Notes under the pieces: generated by a model | Told to the model about the DNA's origin: nothing | What the model saw: only the letters and a program-made list of their open reading frames with translations | The model's database searches: none | Assembly (NCBI GenBank): GCA_041563315.1 | Contig: JBFFNE010000007.1 | Location: 1-62,315, forward strand | Direction of reading: 5' to 3' | DNA from: JBFEYJ01 sp041563315 | Lineage (GTDB): Bacteria > Pseudomonadota > Gammaproteobacteria > Thiohalomonadales > Thiohalomonadaceae | Length of the DNA stretch: 62,315 bases | Program-made: the position numbers and the translations under genes | Part shown: positions 8,837 to 18,800 of the stretch, piece after piece | Position numbering within the stretch: the stretch's first letter is position 1 | Layout: each line of letters begins with the position of its first letter

Positions 8837-9811
8837 ATGCGGCTTGCCCTCACCCCTGGTGAGCCGGCGGGAATCGGACCAGACCTCGCAATCCAGCTGG
8901 CACAGCAACCACAATCGGTCCAACTGATCGCCATCGCCGACCCGCAACTACTTAAAGAACGGGCCGCACAACTGGGATTGCCGCTGCAGCTGCAGGCGTT
9001 TTCCGCCACTGAGCCCGCGCGCCTCCCGAAAACCGGCGAGCTGTTCTATGTACCGGTTTCCCTCACGCGCCCCGCCTTGCCCGGCAAGCTCGACCCACAT
9101 AATGCAGCGTATGTCCTGCAGACCCTGCGCCGTGCAGTCGAGGGCTGCAAGCAGGCTAAGTTCGACGCCCTGGTCACAGGTCCGGTGCACAAGGGAGTGA
9201 TAAATGAGGCCGGCATCCCCTTTAGCGGCCACACCGAATTCCTGGCCGAACTCACCGGCACCCCGCGAGTGGTCATGATGCTCGCCACCACCGGGCTACG
9301 TGTGGCGCTGGCCACCACCCATTTGCCACTGGCCGAAGTCAGCCGCAACATCACTACCCAGCAGCTGGAAGCGATCATCCGCATCCTGCACCGCGAACTG
9401 CAACAGCGCTTCGCCCTGGCCACCCCCCGCATCATGGTCTGCGGCCTCAATCCGCACGCTGGCGAAGGGGGCCACCTTGGGCGCGAGGAGATTGAGGTCA
9501 TCGCCCCGTTGCTAGAGCGCCTGCGCGGGGAGGGAATGCAGCTTTTCGGGCCGCTGCCGGCCGACACCCTGTTCACCCCGCGCTACCTCGACGAGGCCGA
9601 CGCGGTCCTCGCCATGTACCACGACCAGGGGCTCCCGGTGCTCAAGCACATAGGCTTTGGCCGCGCGGTCAATGTCACCCTCGGCCTGCCGCTGATCCGC
9701 ACCTCAGTCGATCACGGCACGGCACTGGAACTGGCCGGCACCGGCCGGGCCGATACCGGCAGCCTGGAATACGCGATTCAGGTCGCTATAGAAATGGTTC
9801 AAGGGCGGTGA
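8837..9811 (+). CDS. pdxA: 4-hydroxythreonine-4-phosphate dehydrogenase
   Basis: A 324-residue NAD-dependent enzyme of vitamin B6 synthesis; it oxidises 4-phosphohydroxy-L-threonine, which PdxJ then uses. The start MRLALTPGEPAGIGPD is the family N-terminus. Metal-site histidines occur in FSGHTEFLAE, MYHDQGLPVLKH and SVDHGTALELAGTG. The ATG at 8837 lies 17 bases after the surA stop; a longer frame upstream only overlaps surA. The C-terminal tail RADTGSLEYAIQVAIEM departs a little from the usual ADP-containing motif. Confidence 0.95.
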   Translation: MRLALTPGEPAGIGPDLAIQLAQQPQSVQLIAIADPQLLKERAAQLGLPLQLQAFSATEPARLPKTGELFYVPVSLTRPALPGKLDPHNAAYVLQTLRRAVEGCKQAKFDALVTGPVHKGVINEAGIPFSGHTEFLAELTGTPRVVMMLATTGLRVALATTHLPLAEVSRNITTQQLEAIIRILHRELQQRFALATPRIMVCGLNPHAGEGGHLGREEIEVIAPLLERLRGEGMQLFGPLPADTLFTPRYLDEADAVLAMYHDQGLPVLKHIGFGRAVNVTLGLPLIRTSVDHGTALELAGTGRADTGSLEYAIQVAIEMVQGR

Positions 9812-9830
9812 GCGAACGGAGGTGCCTCGG

Positions 9831-9974
9831 GTAAATCGCGACCGGGATGATCGTTCCCACAGCATGCGGAGCCCCGACTTTGAACCTTGAACAGAAAATT
9901 GGAGCTAGTAGGCCCGGTTAAACGATAGCGCATCCGGCCTACGAGCTGAACGTAGGAGCGGCTTCCAGCCGCGA
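9831..9974. repeat. REP/BIME-like inverted pair between pdxA and rsmA
   Basis: Two half-elements in inverted orientation: AAATCGCGACCGGGATGATC (about 9833-9852) and GTAGGAGCGGCTTCCAGCCG (9953-9972). They match the two arms of the compact palindromes at 33951-34018 and 47040-47107. About 90 bases separate the arms and include one TTGAACC heptad pair at 9880-9893. Confidence 0.65.
9880..9893 (+). repeat. TTGAACC heptad repeat, two units
   Basis: TTGAACC TTGAACA, two tandem heptads within the pdxA-rsmA gap; same unit as at 10018-10038 and 10938-10965. Confidence 0.6.
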
Positions 9975-10017
9975 ACGAACGGAAGCGCATCAGACAAGTC
10001 ACGGCAGAATGACACTC

Positions 10018-10038
10018 CTAAACCTTGAACCTTGAACC
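10018..10038 (+). repeat. TTGAACC heptad repeat, three units, before rsmA
   Basis: CTAAACC TTGAACC TTGAACC: three tandem heptads ending 13 bases before the proposed TTG start of rsmA. If translation began at the in-frame TTG 10025, the repeat itself would be coding. Confidence 0.75.
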
Positions 10039-10051
10039 CAGTGGAGCAACA

Positions 10052-10849
10052 TTGAAACACCAACCCCGCAAACGCTTCGGCCAGAATTTTCTCCATGACC
10101 CGGGAGTGATCCGTGGTATCGTCGCCGCCATCCATCCAAAGCCGGGTGAGCGAATGGCAGAGATCGGTCCCGGACTCGGTGCGTTGACCGCTCCACTACT
10201 CGAGGCCCTCAGCGAGCTCGATGTGGTCGAACTCGATCGCGACCTCATCCCGCACCTGGAACAGCAGTTTGCCAACACCGGGCAACTGCGCATCCACAAT
10301 ACCGACGCACTCAAGTTCGATTTCTGCTCCCTGGTGGGGTCAGAAGAGAAGTTGCGGGTAGTGGGCAACCTGCCCTACAACATCTCCACGCCGCTGATCT
10401 TCCACCTGCTTGAGCAGTCGCACTGCATCCACGACATGCACTTCATGCTGCAAAAAGAAGTGGTCGACCGACTCGCAGCAGAGCCAGGCAACGGCGACTA
10501 CGGCCGCCTCAGCGTGATGGTGCAGTACCACTGTTGTGTCGAGCGACTGTTCACCGTCCCCCCCGGCGCATTCAACCCACCGCCGAAGGTTCACTCAGCC
10601 ATTGTTCGCCTCACCCCCTACCGTGAAAAACCGGTCACCGTCAGGAGCGAAGTGGGCCTCAGGCGCCTAGTCGCCCAGGCATTCGGCCAGCGTCGCAAGA
10701 CCCTGCGCAATAACCTCAAGCCGCTACTCGACAGTGCCGCTATCGAGGCACAGGGCATCGACCCCGGCCGTCGTCCCGAGACACTCAGCCTGCGAGAGTT
10801 CGCCGCACTGGCCGACGCTGTCAATGAGCGTGAGAGCGTGAGAGCGTGA
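10052..10849 (+). CDS. rsmA: 16S rRNA (adenine1518/1519-N6)-dimethyltransferase
   Basis: A 265-residue KsgA/Dim1-type methyltransferase that dimethylates two adjacent adenines in helix 45 of 16S rRNA late in 30S assembly. Motifs: KHQPRKRFGQNFLHD at the N-terminus, SAM-binding MAEIGPGLGALT, and the catalytic NLPYN near residue 110. The family usually begins at this point, and TTG 10052 follows GGAG at 5 bases, so a TTG start is preferred over the in-frame TTG at 10025 inside the heptad repeat. Part of the lptD-surA-pdxA-rsmA series. Confidence 0.93.
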   Translation: MKHQPRKRFGQNFLHDPGVIRGIVAAIHPKPGERMAEIGPGLGALTAPLLEALSELDVVELDRDLIPHLEQQFANTGQLRIHNTDALKFDFCSLVGSEEKLRVVGNLPYNISTPLIFHLLEQSHCIHDMHFMLQKEVVDRLAAEPGNGDYGRLSVMVQYHCCVERLFTVPPGAFNPPPKVHSAIVRLTPYREKPVTVRSEVGLRRLVAQAFGQRRKTLRNNLKPLLDSAAIEAQGIDPGRRPETLSLREFAALADAVNERESVRA

Positions 10850-10937
10850 GGATGATGCCCCCTGCAATCCTGTACAGGGAAAATGCCACTCCAGCGCAGT
10901 CATCACCAGCTGAACCAGTGGCCTGTAGGTTGGACTC

Positions 10938-10965
10938 TTGAACCTTAAACCTTGAACTTTAAACC
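10938..10965 (+). repeat. TTGAACC-type heptad repeat, four units, abutting a start codon
   Basis: TTGAACC, TTAAACC, TTGAACT, TTAAACC in tandem, ending 3 bases before ATG 10969. The repeat occupies the whole Shine-Dalgarno window, so the downstream gene has no purine-rich ribosome site. Confidence 0.8.
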
Positions 10966-10968
10966 CGT

Positions 10969-11460
10969 ATGGATGACGTACTGACCTGCAACGACATCTC
11001 CCTGGAGGCACTCTCTGCACTGCTCGCCCGCTTCGGCCTTACCCTGGAGCGGGTCGGCGATAATGCACCCATCGAGGGCAGTTGGTTTGGCGAACCAGAA
11101 GCGGGCATTGTTGGGTGGCGCGTCATCGTTCGTCGAGATACCCCAGTGCACTCGGCACTGCACGAAAGCTGCCACCTCATCTGCATGGACGAAAGCCGTC
11201 GCCGCACTCTGCACACCAATGCGGGAGGCGACTACGATGAGGAGAATGCAGTCAACTACATGGAAATCACGCTCGCGGCCTACCTGCCAGAGGTCGGCCG
11301 TGAACGCATCATGGCCGACATGGATGCCTGGGGCTATACCTTCCGTCTTGGCTCAGCGCGGTCCTGGTTCGAGCAGGATGCCGATGATGCCAGGCTGTGG
11401 CTGATCGCTCATGGCCTGCTCAATGCTCAGGGAGTGCCGATGTGGACATTACGCCACTGA
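10969..11460 (+). CDS. small HExxH-motif protein, possible metallopeptidase, not recognised
   Basis: A 163-residue soluble protein without signal peptide. SALHESCHLICMDESRR near residue 62 contains HESCH, a perfect HExxH zinc-peptidase signature inside an amphipathic helix; ENAVNYMEITLAAYLP about 35 residues later carries Glu residues that could give a third ligand as in gluzincins. The C-terminal half is helical and acidic. It sits between rsmA and pgl, where lptD-type operons normally continue with apaG. The leader is a heptad repeat rather than a ribosome site. Peptidase activity is inferred from the motif only. Confidence 0.7.
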   Translation: MDDVLTCNDISLEALSALLARFGLTLERVGDNAPIEGSWFGEPEAGIVGWRVIVRRDTPVHSALHESCHLICMDESRRRTLHTNAGGDYDEENAVNYMEITLAAYLPEVGRERIMADMDAWGYTFRLGSARSWFEQDADDARLWLIAHGLLNAQGVPMWTLRH

Positions 11461-11733
11461 GCCCATCCCCCCAATAACAGGGACGGTTGAAGAAGTTTCA
11501 GCGGGCATCTAAGCTGAACGAATAAATCGCGCCACCGAGAGACTTCAACGAAACTCGCCTATGAGTGTTGAGGGCCCCATTAAGATGACCAACAACGGCT
11601 GAGCGAACATCTCATGAAAAGCGTGGCCAGGATCTTTGCTCTTACCACCCGCAAACACAACGTGATGCACGGCATTAATCACCGGCGCCTTCCTTCGCCA
11701 GCCACTCCAAAGTCCCTCCCCGGGTAGCAGAAC
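11461..11733. other. 273-base gap between the HExxH gene and pgl
   Basis: No convincing gene, terminator or promoter is seen here. It holds short in-frame ATG starts only and has the base composition of its neighbours. Confidence 0.5.
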
Positions 11734-12471
11734 ATGGGAAAAATATACATCTTCGATCAACCGGAGGTCCTCTACGAGCAATGCGCCCAGCGCATCCTCC
11801 AGCTGGCTCGCGAGGTGTTGGATACCCAGGAACGATTTCATCTTGCCCTCGCCGGTGGCAGTACTCCGCGGGAACTCTACCGTCTGCTCAGCTCGATGTC
11901 TGACGCTGCAGAGCAGGAGTGGCGGCGGATTGAGTTCTACTTTGGTGATGAACGAAACGTCGCACCCGATCATCCTGACAGTAACTACCGCATGGCCAGG
12001 GAGACCTTGTTTACGCCTCTCGGTATCGCTGACAGTGCGGTGCACCGTATCCATGGCGAACTCGATCCCTCCGCCGCAGTCGAGCACTACCTCAAGACAC
12101 TGGAAAAGCTGCCGCAGTACAACCGGTTGCCCCGATTTGATTTGGTACTCCTCGGCATGGGCGCCGACGGCCATATCGCCTCACTCTTTCCCGGTAGTGC
12201 GTTATTGCAGGAACAGGAACAACCATTTGGTGCAAACTATGTGGAAAAACTCAACAGCTGGCGGCTGAGTCTCACTCTTCCCGCCATTAACAACGCCCAC
12301 CACCTGCTGCTGCTAGTCAGCGGCGACAAAAAGGCCGATGTCATCCGCCATGTGCTGCACGGCGGCAGCGGGGCCATGCCGTTGCCGGTTGAACTGCTGG
12401 AGCGGGAGCATCTCGAGTGGTTCCTTGATCGGGAGGCAGGGCATCTTCTCCACGATGAAGACAAAGGCTGA
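11734..12471 (+). CDS. pgl: 6-phosphogluconolactonase
   Basis: A 245-residue DevB/SOL-type lactonase, which hydrolyses 6-phosphogluconolactone in the oxidative pentose phosphate pathway. Signatures: LALAGGSTPRELYRLL, FYFGDERNVAPDHPDSNYRMA and LLGMGADGHIASLFPG, all phosphate- and substrate-binding loops of the NagB fold. Followed after 8 bases by glk on the same strand. No zwf gene is visible nearby. Confidence 0.92.
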   Translation: MGKIYIFDQPEVLYEQCAQRILQLAREVLDTQERFHLALAGGSTPRELYRLLSSMSDAAEQEWRRIEFYFGDERNVAPDHPDSNYRMARETLFTPLGIADSAVHRIHGELDPSAAVEHYLKTLEKLPQYNRLPRFDLVLLGMGADGHIASLFPGSALLQEQEQPFGANYVEKLNSWRLSLTLPAINNAHHLLLLVSGDKKADVIRHVLHGGSGAMPLPVELLEREHLEWFLDREAGHLLHDEDKG

Positions 12472-12479
12472 CCCACCAT

Positions 12480-13472
12480 ATGAGTCACACTCCTGCTGCT
12501 CCGCTGATCCTCGCCGCTGATGTTGGCGGCACCAAGACCCTGCTGACACTGCGCCACCCGGACGGCACCGAGGTCGCCGAACAGCGCTACGCCAGCCAGG
12601 CCTTCGACTCCCTCGAGATAATGGTCCAGCGTTTTCTGGAGGAGAGCGAACAACCACGCCCGCACAGCGCCTGTTTCGCCGTAGCTGGTCCGGTCACCCG
12701 CGACAGCACGGGGCAACAGGCACAACTGACCAATTTACCTTGGCGGATAGACTCCCGAGAGCTCGCCGCCACACTGGGAATCGCGCGCGTCGCCCTGCTC
12801 AATGACTTCCAGGCCATCGGTTACAGTCTAGCCACACTGCCCGAAAGCGATCTCGCGCCGCTGCACATCACCCCACCCCAACACCCGGGACCGCAACTGG
12901 TGATCGGCGCCGGTACCGGACTCGGCGTCTGCCTGGTAATACCCGATGGAGACGATGTCACCAGCCACCCATCCGAGGGCGGTCACATGAGCTTCGCCCC
13001 GCAAGACCCGCTGCAACGGGAATTGTTCGATTTCGCGCATAATGGCTCGGATCGCGTCTCCTGGGAGCGCCTGATCTCCGGCTCGGGATTGATCACAATT
13101 TACCGTTTCCTGGTAAGCCGAAAGCAACAGGGGGAGGACGCCTTACTGACCGCCCCCGACCCTGCCGCCGTCATTGGCGAACAGGCTGTACATGGGGGTC
13201 ATCCACTGGCCACCGAGGCGGTGGCCCTGTTTGCGCGTCTATACGGAGCCTTCGCCGGTGATATGGCGCTCGCCAGCCTTCCCACCGGGGGGGTCTTTAT
13301 AGCCGGCGGCATCGCCCCCAAATTACTCCCATGCCTACAGCACGGCGATTTCATGCAAGCCTTTTTCGACAAGGGCAGAATGGCGGGGTTGATGCAGCGC
13401 TTTCCTGTCCAGGTGATCACCAACCCACATTGTGGTTTACTCGGCGCGGCCCGCTACGCCACCCGACTGTAA
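12480..13472 (+). CDS. glk: glucokinase
   Basis: A 330-residue ROK-unrelated bacterial glucokinase (Glk/COG0837 type) that phosphorylates glucose with ATP. The N-terminal phosphate loop is ILAADVGGTKTLLTL; VALLNDFQAIGY holds the catalytic Asp; LVIGAGTGLGVCLV and SHPSEGGHMSFAP are the sugar- and ATP-site motifs; GGVFIAGGIAPK is the adenosine motif. It begins 8 bases after pgl and ends 15 bases before apaG, so the pair seems to be built into the apaG transcript. Confidence 0.93.
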   Translation: MSHTPAAPLILAADVGGTKTLLTLRHPDGTEVAEQRYASQAFDSLEIMVQRFLEESEQPRPHSACFAVAGPVTRDSTGQQAQLTNLPWRIDSRELAATLGIARVALLNDFQAIGYSLATLPESDLAPLHITPPQHPGPQLVIGAGTGLGVCLVIPDGDDVTSHPSEGGHMSFAPQDPLQRELFDFAHNGSDRVSWERLISGSGLITIYRFLVSRKQQGEDALLTAPDPAAVIGEQAVHGGHPLATEAVALFARLYGAFAGDMALASLPTGGVFIAGGIAPKLLPCLQHGDFMQAFFDKGRMAGLMQRFPVQVITNPHCGLLGAARYATRL

Positions 13473-13487
13473 ACCATGGAGAGACCG

Positions 13488-13868
13488 ATGAGTTCCACCC
13501 CTTCCCAGATCAATATCGACGTCGAAACCCAATACATCGAGGAGCAGTCCCTCCCCGAGGAGAACCGCTTCGTCTTCGCCTATACCATCACCATCCGCAA
13601 CAACAGCGACCAACCGGCAAAGCTCTTGCATCGGCACTGGGTGATCACCGACGGTAACGGCAAGACCCAGGAGGTGCGCGGCGAGGGCGTCGTTGGCGAA
13701 CAGCCCCACATTGGCCCCGGAGACTATTTTCGCTACACCAGCGGCACCGTGCTCGACACCCCGGTCGGTACCATGGAGGGCAGTTATCAGATGGTCGCTG
13801 ATGACGGCGAAGAGTTCGACGCCATCATCCCGGTGTTTACACTCTCCATGCCTCATACGCTTCATTAA
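13488..13868 (+). CDS. apaG: ApaG-domain protein
   Basis: A 126-residue single-domain ApaG protein (fibronectin-III-like fold), length equal to the family norm. Visible family motifs are FVFAYTITIRNNS, LLHRHWVITDGNGK, VRGEGVVGEQP and YTSGTVLDTPVGTMEGSY. Its role is not settled; it is historically linked to cobalt/magnesium efflux and is encoded next to apaH. The ATG at 13488 is chosen because GGAGAG lies just upstream; the in-frame ATG at 13476 has no ribosome site. Confidence 0.92.
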   Translation: MSSTPSQINIDVETQYIEEQSLPEENRFVFAYTITIRNNSDQPAKLLHRHWVITDGNGKTQEVRGEGVVGEQPHIGPGDYFRYTSGTVLDTPVGTMEGSYQMVADDGEEFDAIIPVFTLSMPHTLH

Positions 13869-13997
13869 TGAAGCACTGACAAGTGATTACATTAAAGAAT
13901 AGATACTAGCCCTGGCCACCGGTTACTCATCACTTGCCACTCTTCCAGGCCAAAGCTGTTACCATAATCTGTACTTACAGAAGGTACGGAATGTGAC

Positions 13998-14834
13998 ATG
14001 GCCACTTACGCCATTGGTGATATTCAGGGCTGCTATGATGAGCTGCAGCGACTGCTGGAGAAGATTGATTTCGATCCTGCCGGCGATCGGCTCTGGCTAA
14101 CCGGCGATCTGGTCAATCGCGGGCCTCGCTCACTGGAGGTACTGCGGCTGGTCAAGGGACTCGGGGATCGGAGCATCACGGTCCTCGGCAACCACGACCT
14201 GCACCTGCTGGCACTGTGGCAGCACCGCCACCACCACTTTAAAAGTAACGACACCTTAGCCGATATTTTTCACGCCGCCGACGGCGAAGAGCTGCTCGAA
14301 TGGCTGCGTTTCCAGCCATTGATACACCATGATCCTGAGCTCGGCTTCGCCATGGTCCATGCGGGTCTACCACCACAGTGGGACCTGAATCAGGCGCTCT
14401 CCTGTGCCGCTGAGGTCGAAATGACTCTTCGAGGGGGAAAATTTTCCGAGTTTCTCGCCCATATGTACGGCAACAAACCGGTACGCTGGTCACCGCAGCT
14501 CAGTGGCTGGGATAGGCTGCGGTTTATCGTTAACTGTTTTACCCGGCTGCGCTTCTGCACTGCTGACGGTGAGCTCGAATTCAGTCACAAAGGCAACCCG
14601 GACGGGGAGGAGTCAGGTAAGTATCTGCCCTGGTTCCGTGTGCCACAGCGAAACAGCCGCAACACGCCCATCATCTTCGGCCACTGGTCCACCCTTGGTT
14701 TGTACCAGGCAGATAACGTGCATGCTATCGATACCGGCTGCCTGTGGGGAGGCACGCTCAGCGCACTACAACTGGAAAACGGCCACGTGACCAGCCTTCC
14801 CTGTGCCGGTTACAACGCACCAGGTACCGCGTAA
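13998..14834 (+). CDS. apaH: symmetrical bis(5'-nucleosyl)-tetraphosphatase
   Basis: A 278-residue metallophosphatase that splits Ap4A into two ADP and also removes Np4 caps from mRNA. The PPP-family motifs are intact: AIGDIQGCYDEL, LTGDLVNRGPRSLEVL and TVLGNHDLHLLAL, with histidines in MVHAGLPPQWD and IFGHWSTLG. It follows apaG after about 130 bases, a wider gap than usual. Confidence 0.95.
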   Translation: MATYAIGDIQGCYDELQRLLEKIDFDPAGDRLWLTGDLVNRGPRSLEVLRLVKGLGDRSITVLGNHDLHLLALWQHRHHHFKSNDTLADIFHAADGEELLEWLRFQPLIHHDPELGFAMVHAGLPPQWDLNQALSCAAEVEMTLRGGKFSEFLAHMYGNKPVRWSPQLSGWDRLRFIVNCFTRLRFCTADGELEFSHKGNPDGEESGKYLPWFRVPQRNSRNTPIIFGHWSTLGLYQADNVHAIDTGCLWGGTLSALQLENGHVTSLPCAGYNAPGTA

Positions 14835-14917
14835 TCACCGCCGCAATCGGCCTGCCGCCTTTCCGCCCACTCCCCTATAAAAAACCACTTGTCTTTCCTC
14901 TCACTCCGCCCTATATT

Positions 14918-14937
14918 TCGAATTATGTCGAATTATC
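14918..14937 (+). promoter_or_regulatory. tandem 10-base direct repeat over the arsR start, candidate ArsR operator
   Basis: TCGAATTATG and TCGAATTATC follow each other without a gap, one helical turn apart, and the arsR ATG (14925-14927) lies inside the first unit. A further ATCGAA follows at 14944-14955. Placement over the translation start would allow autorepression; binding is inference. Confidence 0.45.
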
Positions 14938-15260
14938 GAAAAGATATCGAACAACACGCAGTGATGTTCAAGGCACTGGCTAATCCCCACCGCCTGGCGC
15001 TGTTTCACCGCCTGACCACCTGCTGCGCACCCGGTACTGCCTGCAACCCCAGTGAGGCCTTGCGCCACAACGTGGGTGAACTGGGGGAGGGGCTGGATAT
15101 CGCTCCCTCCACCTTGTCGCACCACCTCAAAGAACTGAACCGTGCGGGACTGATCCAGATGCAGCGCCGCGGCAAGCACATTGAGTGCTGGGTGGAGCTG
15201 GAAACACTGGAGGCACTCGCCTCATTCATTTTCGGCAAGTCACGAGAAAGACCTATTTAA
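14925..15260 (+). CDS. arsR: ArsR/SmtB-family metalloregulator
   Basis: A 111-residue winged-helix repressor. FKALANPHRLALFHRL is the first core helix pair and IAPSTLSHHLKELNRAGLIQ the recognition helix and wing. TTCCAPGTAC near residue 30 offers three cysteines as an arsenite or other thiophilic-metal sensor site, placed in the linker before the recognition helix rather than as the classical CVCxLC in it. ATG 14925 fits the usual ArsR N-terminus. It lies 75 bases upstream of arsM and presumably controls it. Confidence 0.85.
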   Translation: MSNYRKDIEQHAVMFKALANPHRLALFHRLTTCCAPGTACNPSEALRHNVGELGEGLDIAPSTLSHHLKELNRAGLIQMQRRGKHIECWVELETLEALASFIFGKSRERPI

Positions 15261-15335
15261 CTGCGCCACCGGGTTGCAGGGATTCTTCGGCGAACTCTGC
15301 AGCTTTGTGCACAATCATCAACAAAGGAGCAGTCA

Positions 15336-16172
15336 ATGAGCAAACAACACGAACACGACAATCATCGCCAAACCGTACGCAGCGCCTACGCCAAGGTGGC
15401 CCAGGCAGAGAACAGCGGTGGCGGTTGCGGTATAGAGTCCAGCTGCTGTGGTGTCTCCGACGATGCTGCGATTAACACCCTGATCTCGACCCGCCTCGGC
15501 TACAGTGCGGACGAACTGGCCGCTGTTCCCAGTGGCGCTGACATGGGCCTGGGCTGCGGCAACCCTAAAGCGATCGCTGCGCTCAAGTCGGGCGAAGTGG
15601 TCGTGGATCTCGGCGCCGGTGGCGGCTTCGACTGCTTTCTCGCCGCCCGCGAGGTCGGCACCACAGGGCACGTCATCGGTATCGACATGACCCCTGACAT
15701 GCTGAGCAAGGCGCGCAACAACGCCGCCAAAGGGAAATTCACTAATGTCGAATTCCGTCTCGGCGAGATCGAGCACCTTCCCGTGGCCGACGACACGGTC
15801 GATGTAATCATCTCCAACTGTGTCATCAACCTCTCACCAGATAAACCGCAGGTGTTCCGCGAAGCCTTCCGCGTACTCAAAGCCGGTGGGCGCCTCGCCA
15901 TCTCCGATGTGGTTGCCAGCACCGAACTGCCGGAAGAGATGCGCAACGACGAGGCGCTCATCGCCGGCTGCATGGGCAACGCCTCGCTCATCGAGCATCT
16001 GCAGGCGATGATCACCGAAGCCGGCTTCACGCAGGTGCGCATCGCGCCAAAAGACGAATCGCGCGAGTTCATCCGTGACTGGGCTCCCGGTAGCGGCGTC
16101 GAAGACTACGTCGTCTCCGCCACCATCGAGGCGGTCAAGCCCGGCGGCACCTGTTGCGGAAGTTGCTGCTAA
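15336..16172 (+). CDS. arsM: arsenite S-adenosylmethionine methyltransferase
   Basis: A 278-residue ArsM. DLGAGGGFD (about 91-99) is the SAM loop. The cysteines that bind As(III) thiolates are present: CC in ESSCCG (37-38), C74 in GLGCGNP, C162 in NCVINLSPDK and C212 in AGCMGNA. The C-terminus ends with a Cys cluster, GGTCCGSCC. The enzyme methylates arsenite to mono- and dimethyl species, in the cytoplasm. With arsR it forms a two-gene unit; no arsenite pump or arsenate reductase lies next to it. Confidence 0.92.
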   Translation: MSKQHEHDNHRQTVRSAYAKVAQAENSGGGCGIESSCCGVSDDAAINTLISTRLGYSADELAAVPSGADMGLGCGNPKAIAALKSGEVVVDLGAGGGFDCFLAAREVGTTGHVIGIDMTPDMLSKARNNAAKGKFTNVEFRLGEIEHLPVADDTVDVIISNCVINLSPDKPQVFREAFRVLKAGGRLAISDVVASTELPEEMRNDEALIAGCMGNASLIEHLQAMITEAGFTQVRIAPKDESREFIRDWAPGSGVEDYVVSATIEAVKPGGTCCGSCC

Positions 16173-16182
16173 CTGACCAATT

Positions 16183-16404
16183 GGCCACGGAACCCACTGA
16201 ATAACACGGAAGAGAATCGATCAAAATCTCATTGTTATCAGGGGCCGTGGCGTCATGTGGGATGGCCTGGAGTGTTTTCAGTCCTCCATTTGCTCTTCAG
16301 ACATCCAGCTCCAGATGCCCGACATTTACCTCTGGAGTGAAATCGAGCGGCATCTCGTTGCCCCTGTTTTTTCAATTCCGTGTTTTTCCGTGAATTCCGT
16401 GGCC
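16183..16404. repeat. inverted pair of CCACGGAA-type dispersed repeats
   Basis: Left arm GGCCACGGAACCCACTGAAT (from 16183) continuing to AACACGGAA; right arm 16374-16404 is its inverted copy (AATTCCGTG, TTTTTCCGTG, AATTCCGTGGCC). The arms share GGCCACGGAA, CAC-GAA and AACACGGAA in order. They enclose about 160 bases without a convincing gene and fill the arsM-to-ABC-F gap. Confidence 0.7.
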
Positions 16405-16457
16405 ATTAACTTTTTTCACATTGGCGCAGTAACGCGCCGCTGTTACACTCCCCCGCC

Positions 16458-18353
<1,896 letters not shown>

Positions 18354-18406
18354 ACCAGGCTGGCGCGTACTTGAAGCAACGCGATTTACCGGCAGGAGGT
18401 ACTGAG

Positions 18407-18682
18407 GTGAAAACAATCCACATCGAGCAACAGGCAGAAAAGGGCCAACTGGAGAGCCTTGGTGTCTATAACTGGCCCATCTGGGAGAAGGAGCCCTCCG
18501 AGTTTCCCTGGACCTACGATGCCACCGAAACCTGCTACCTGCTTGAAGGTGAGGTGGCAGTGACCCCGGATGACGGCGAAACGGTACATTTCGGCGCCGG
18601 CGACTTGGTGACCTTTCCCGCCGGGATGCGCTGTCGCTGGACGATCTCAAAAGCAGTTCGCAAGCATTATCGCTTCGACTGA
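18407..18682 (+). CDS. small cupin-domain protein
   Basis: A 91-residue single cupin (DUF861 type). WTYDATETCYLLEGEVAVTPDDG and FGAGDLVTFPAGMRCRW correspond to the two cupin motifs, with the Glu and Cys of ETCYLLEGE in place of a full set of His ligands. GTG 18407 is chosen because AGGAGG precedes it at 7 bases; the upstream in-frame ATG 18371 has none. Metal binding and substrate are unknown. Confidence 0.85.
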   Translation: MKTIHIEQQAEKGQLESLGVYNWPIWEKEPSEFPWTYDATETCYLLEGEVAVTPDDGETVHFGAGDLVTFPAGMRCRWTISKAVRKHYRFD

Positions 18683-18800
18683 TCCTGCGTACCCCATCCG
18701 TCTGCGGTTTCGGCCATCTTCCTGACACACGCTGGCCATCACGCTCCTATTCCCACCGGCAAGGCGTGATACAATTCTCATCCCGAATTTCCTGTATAGA

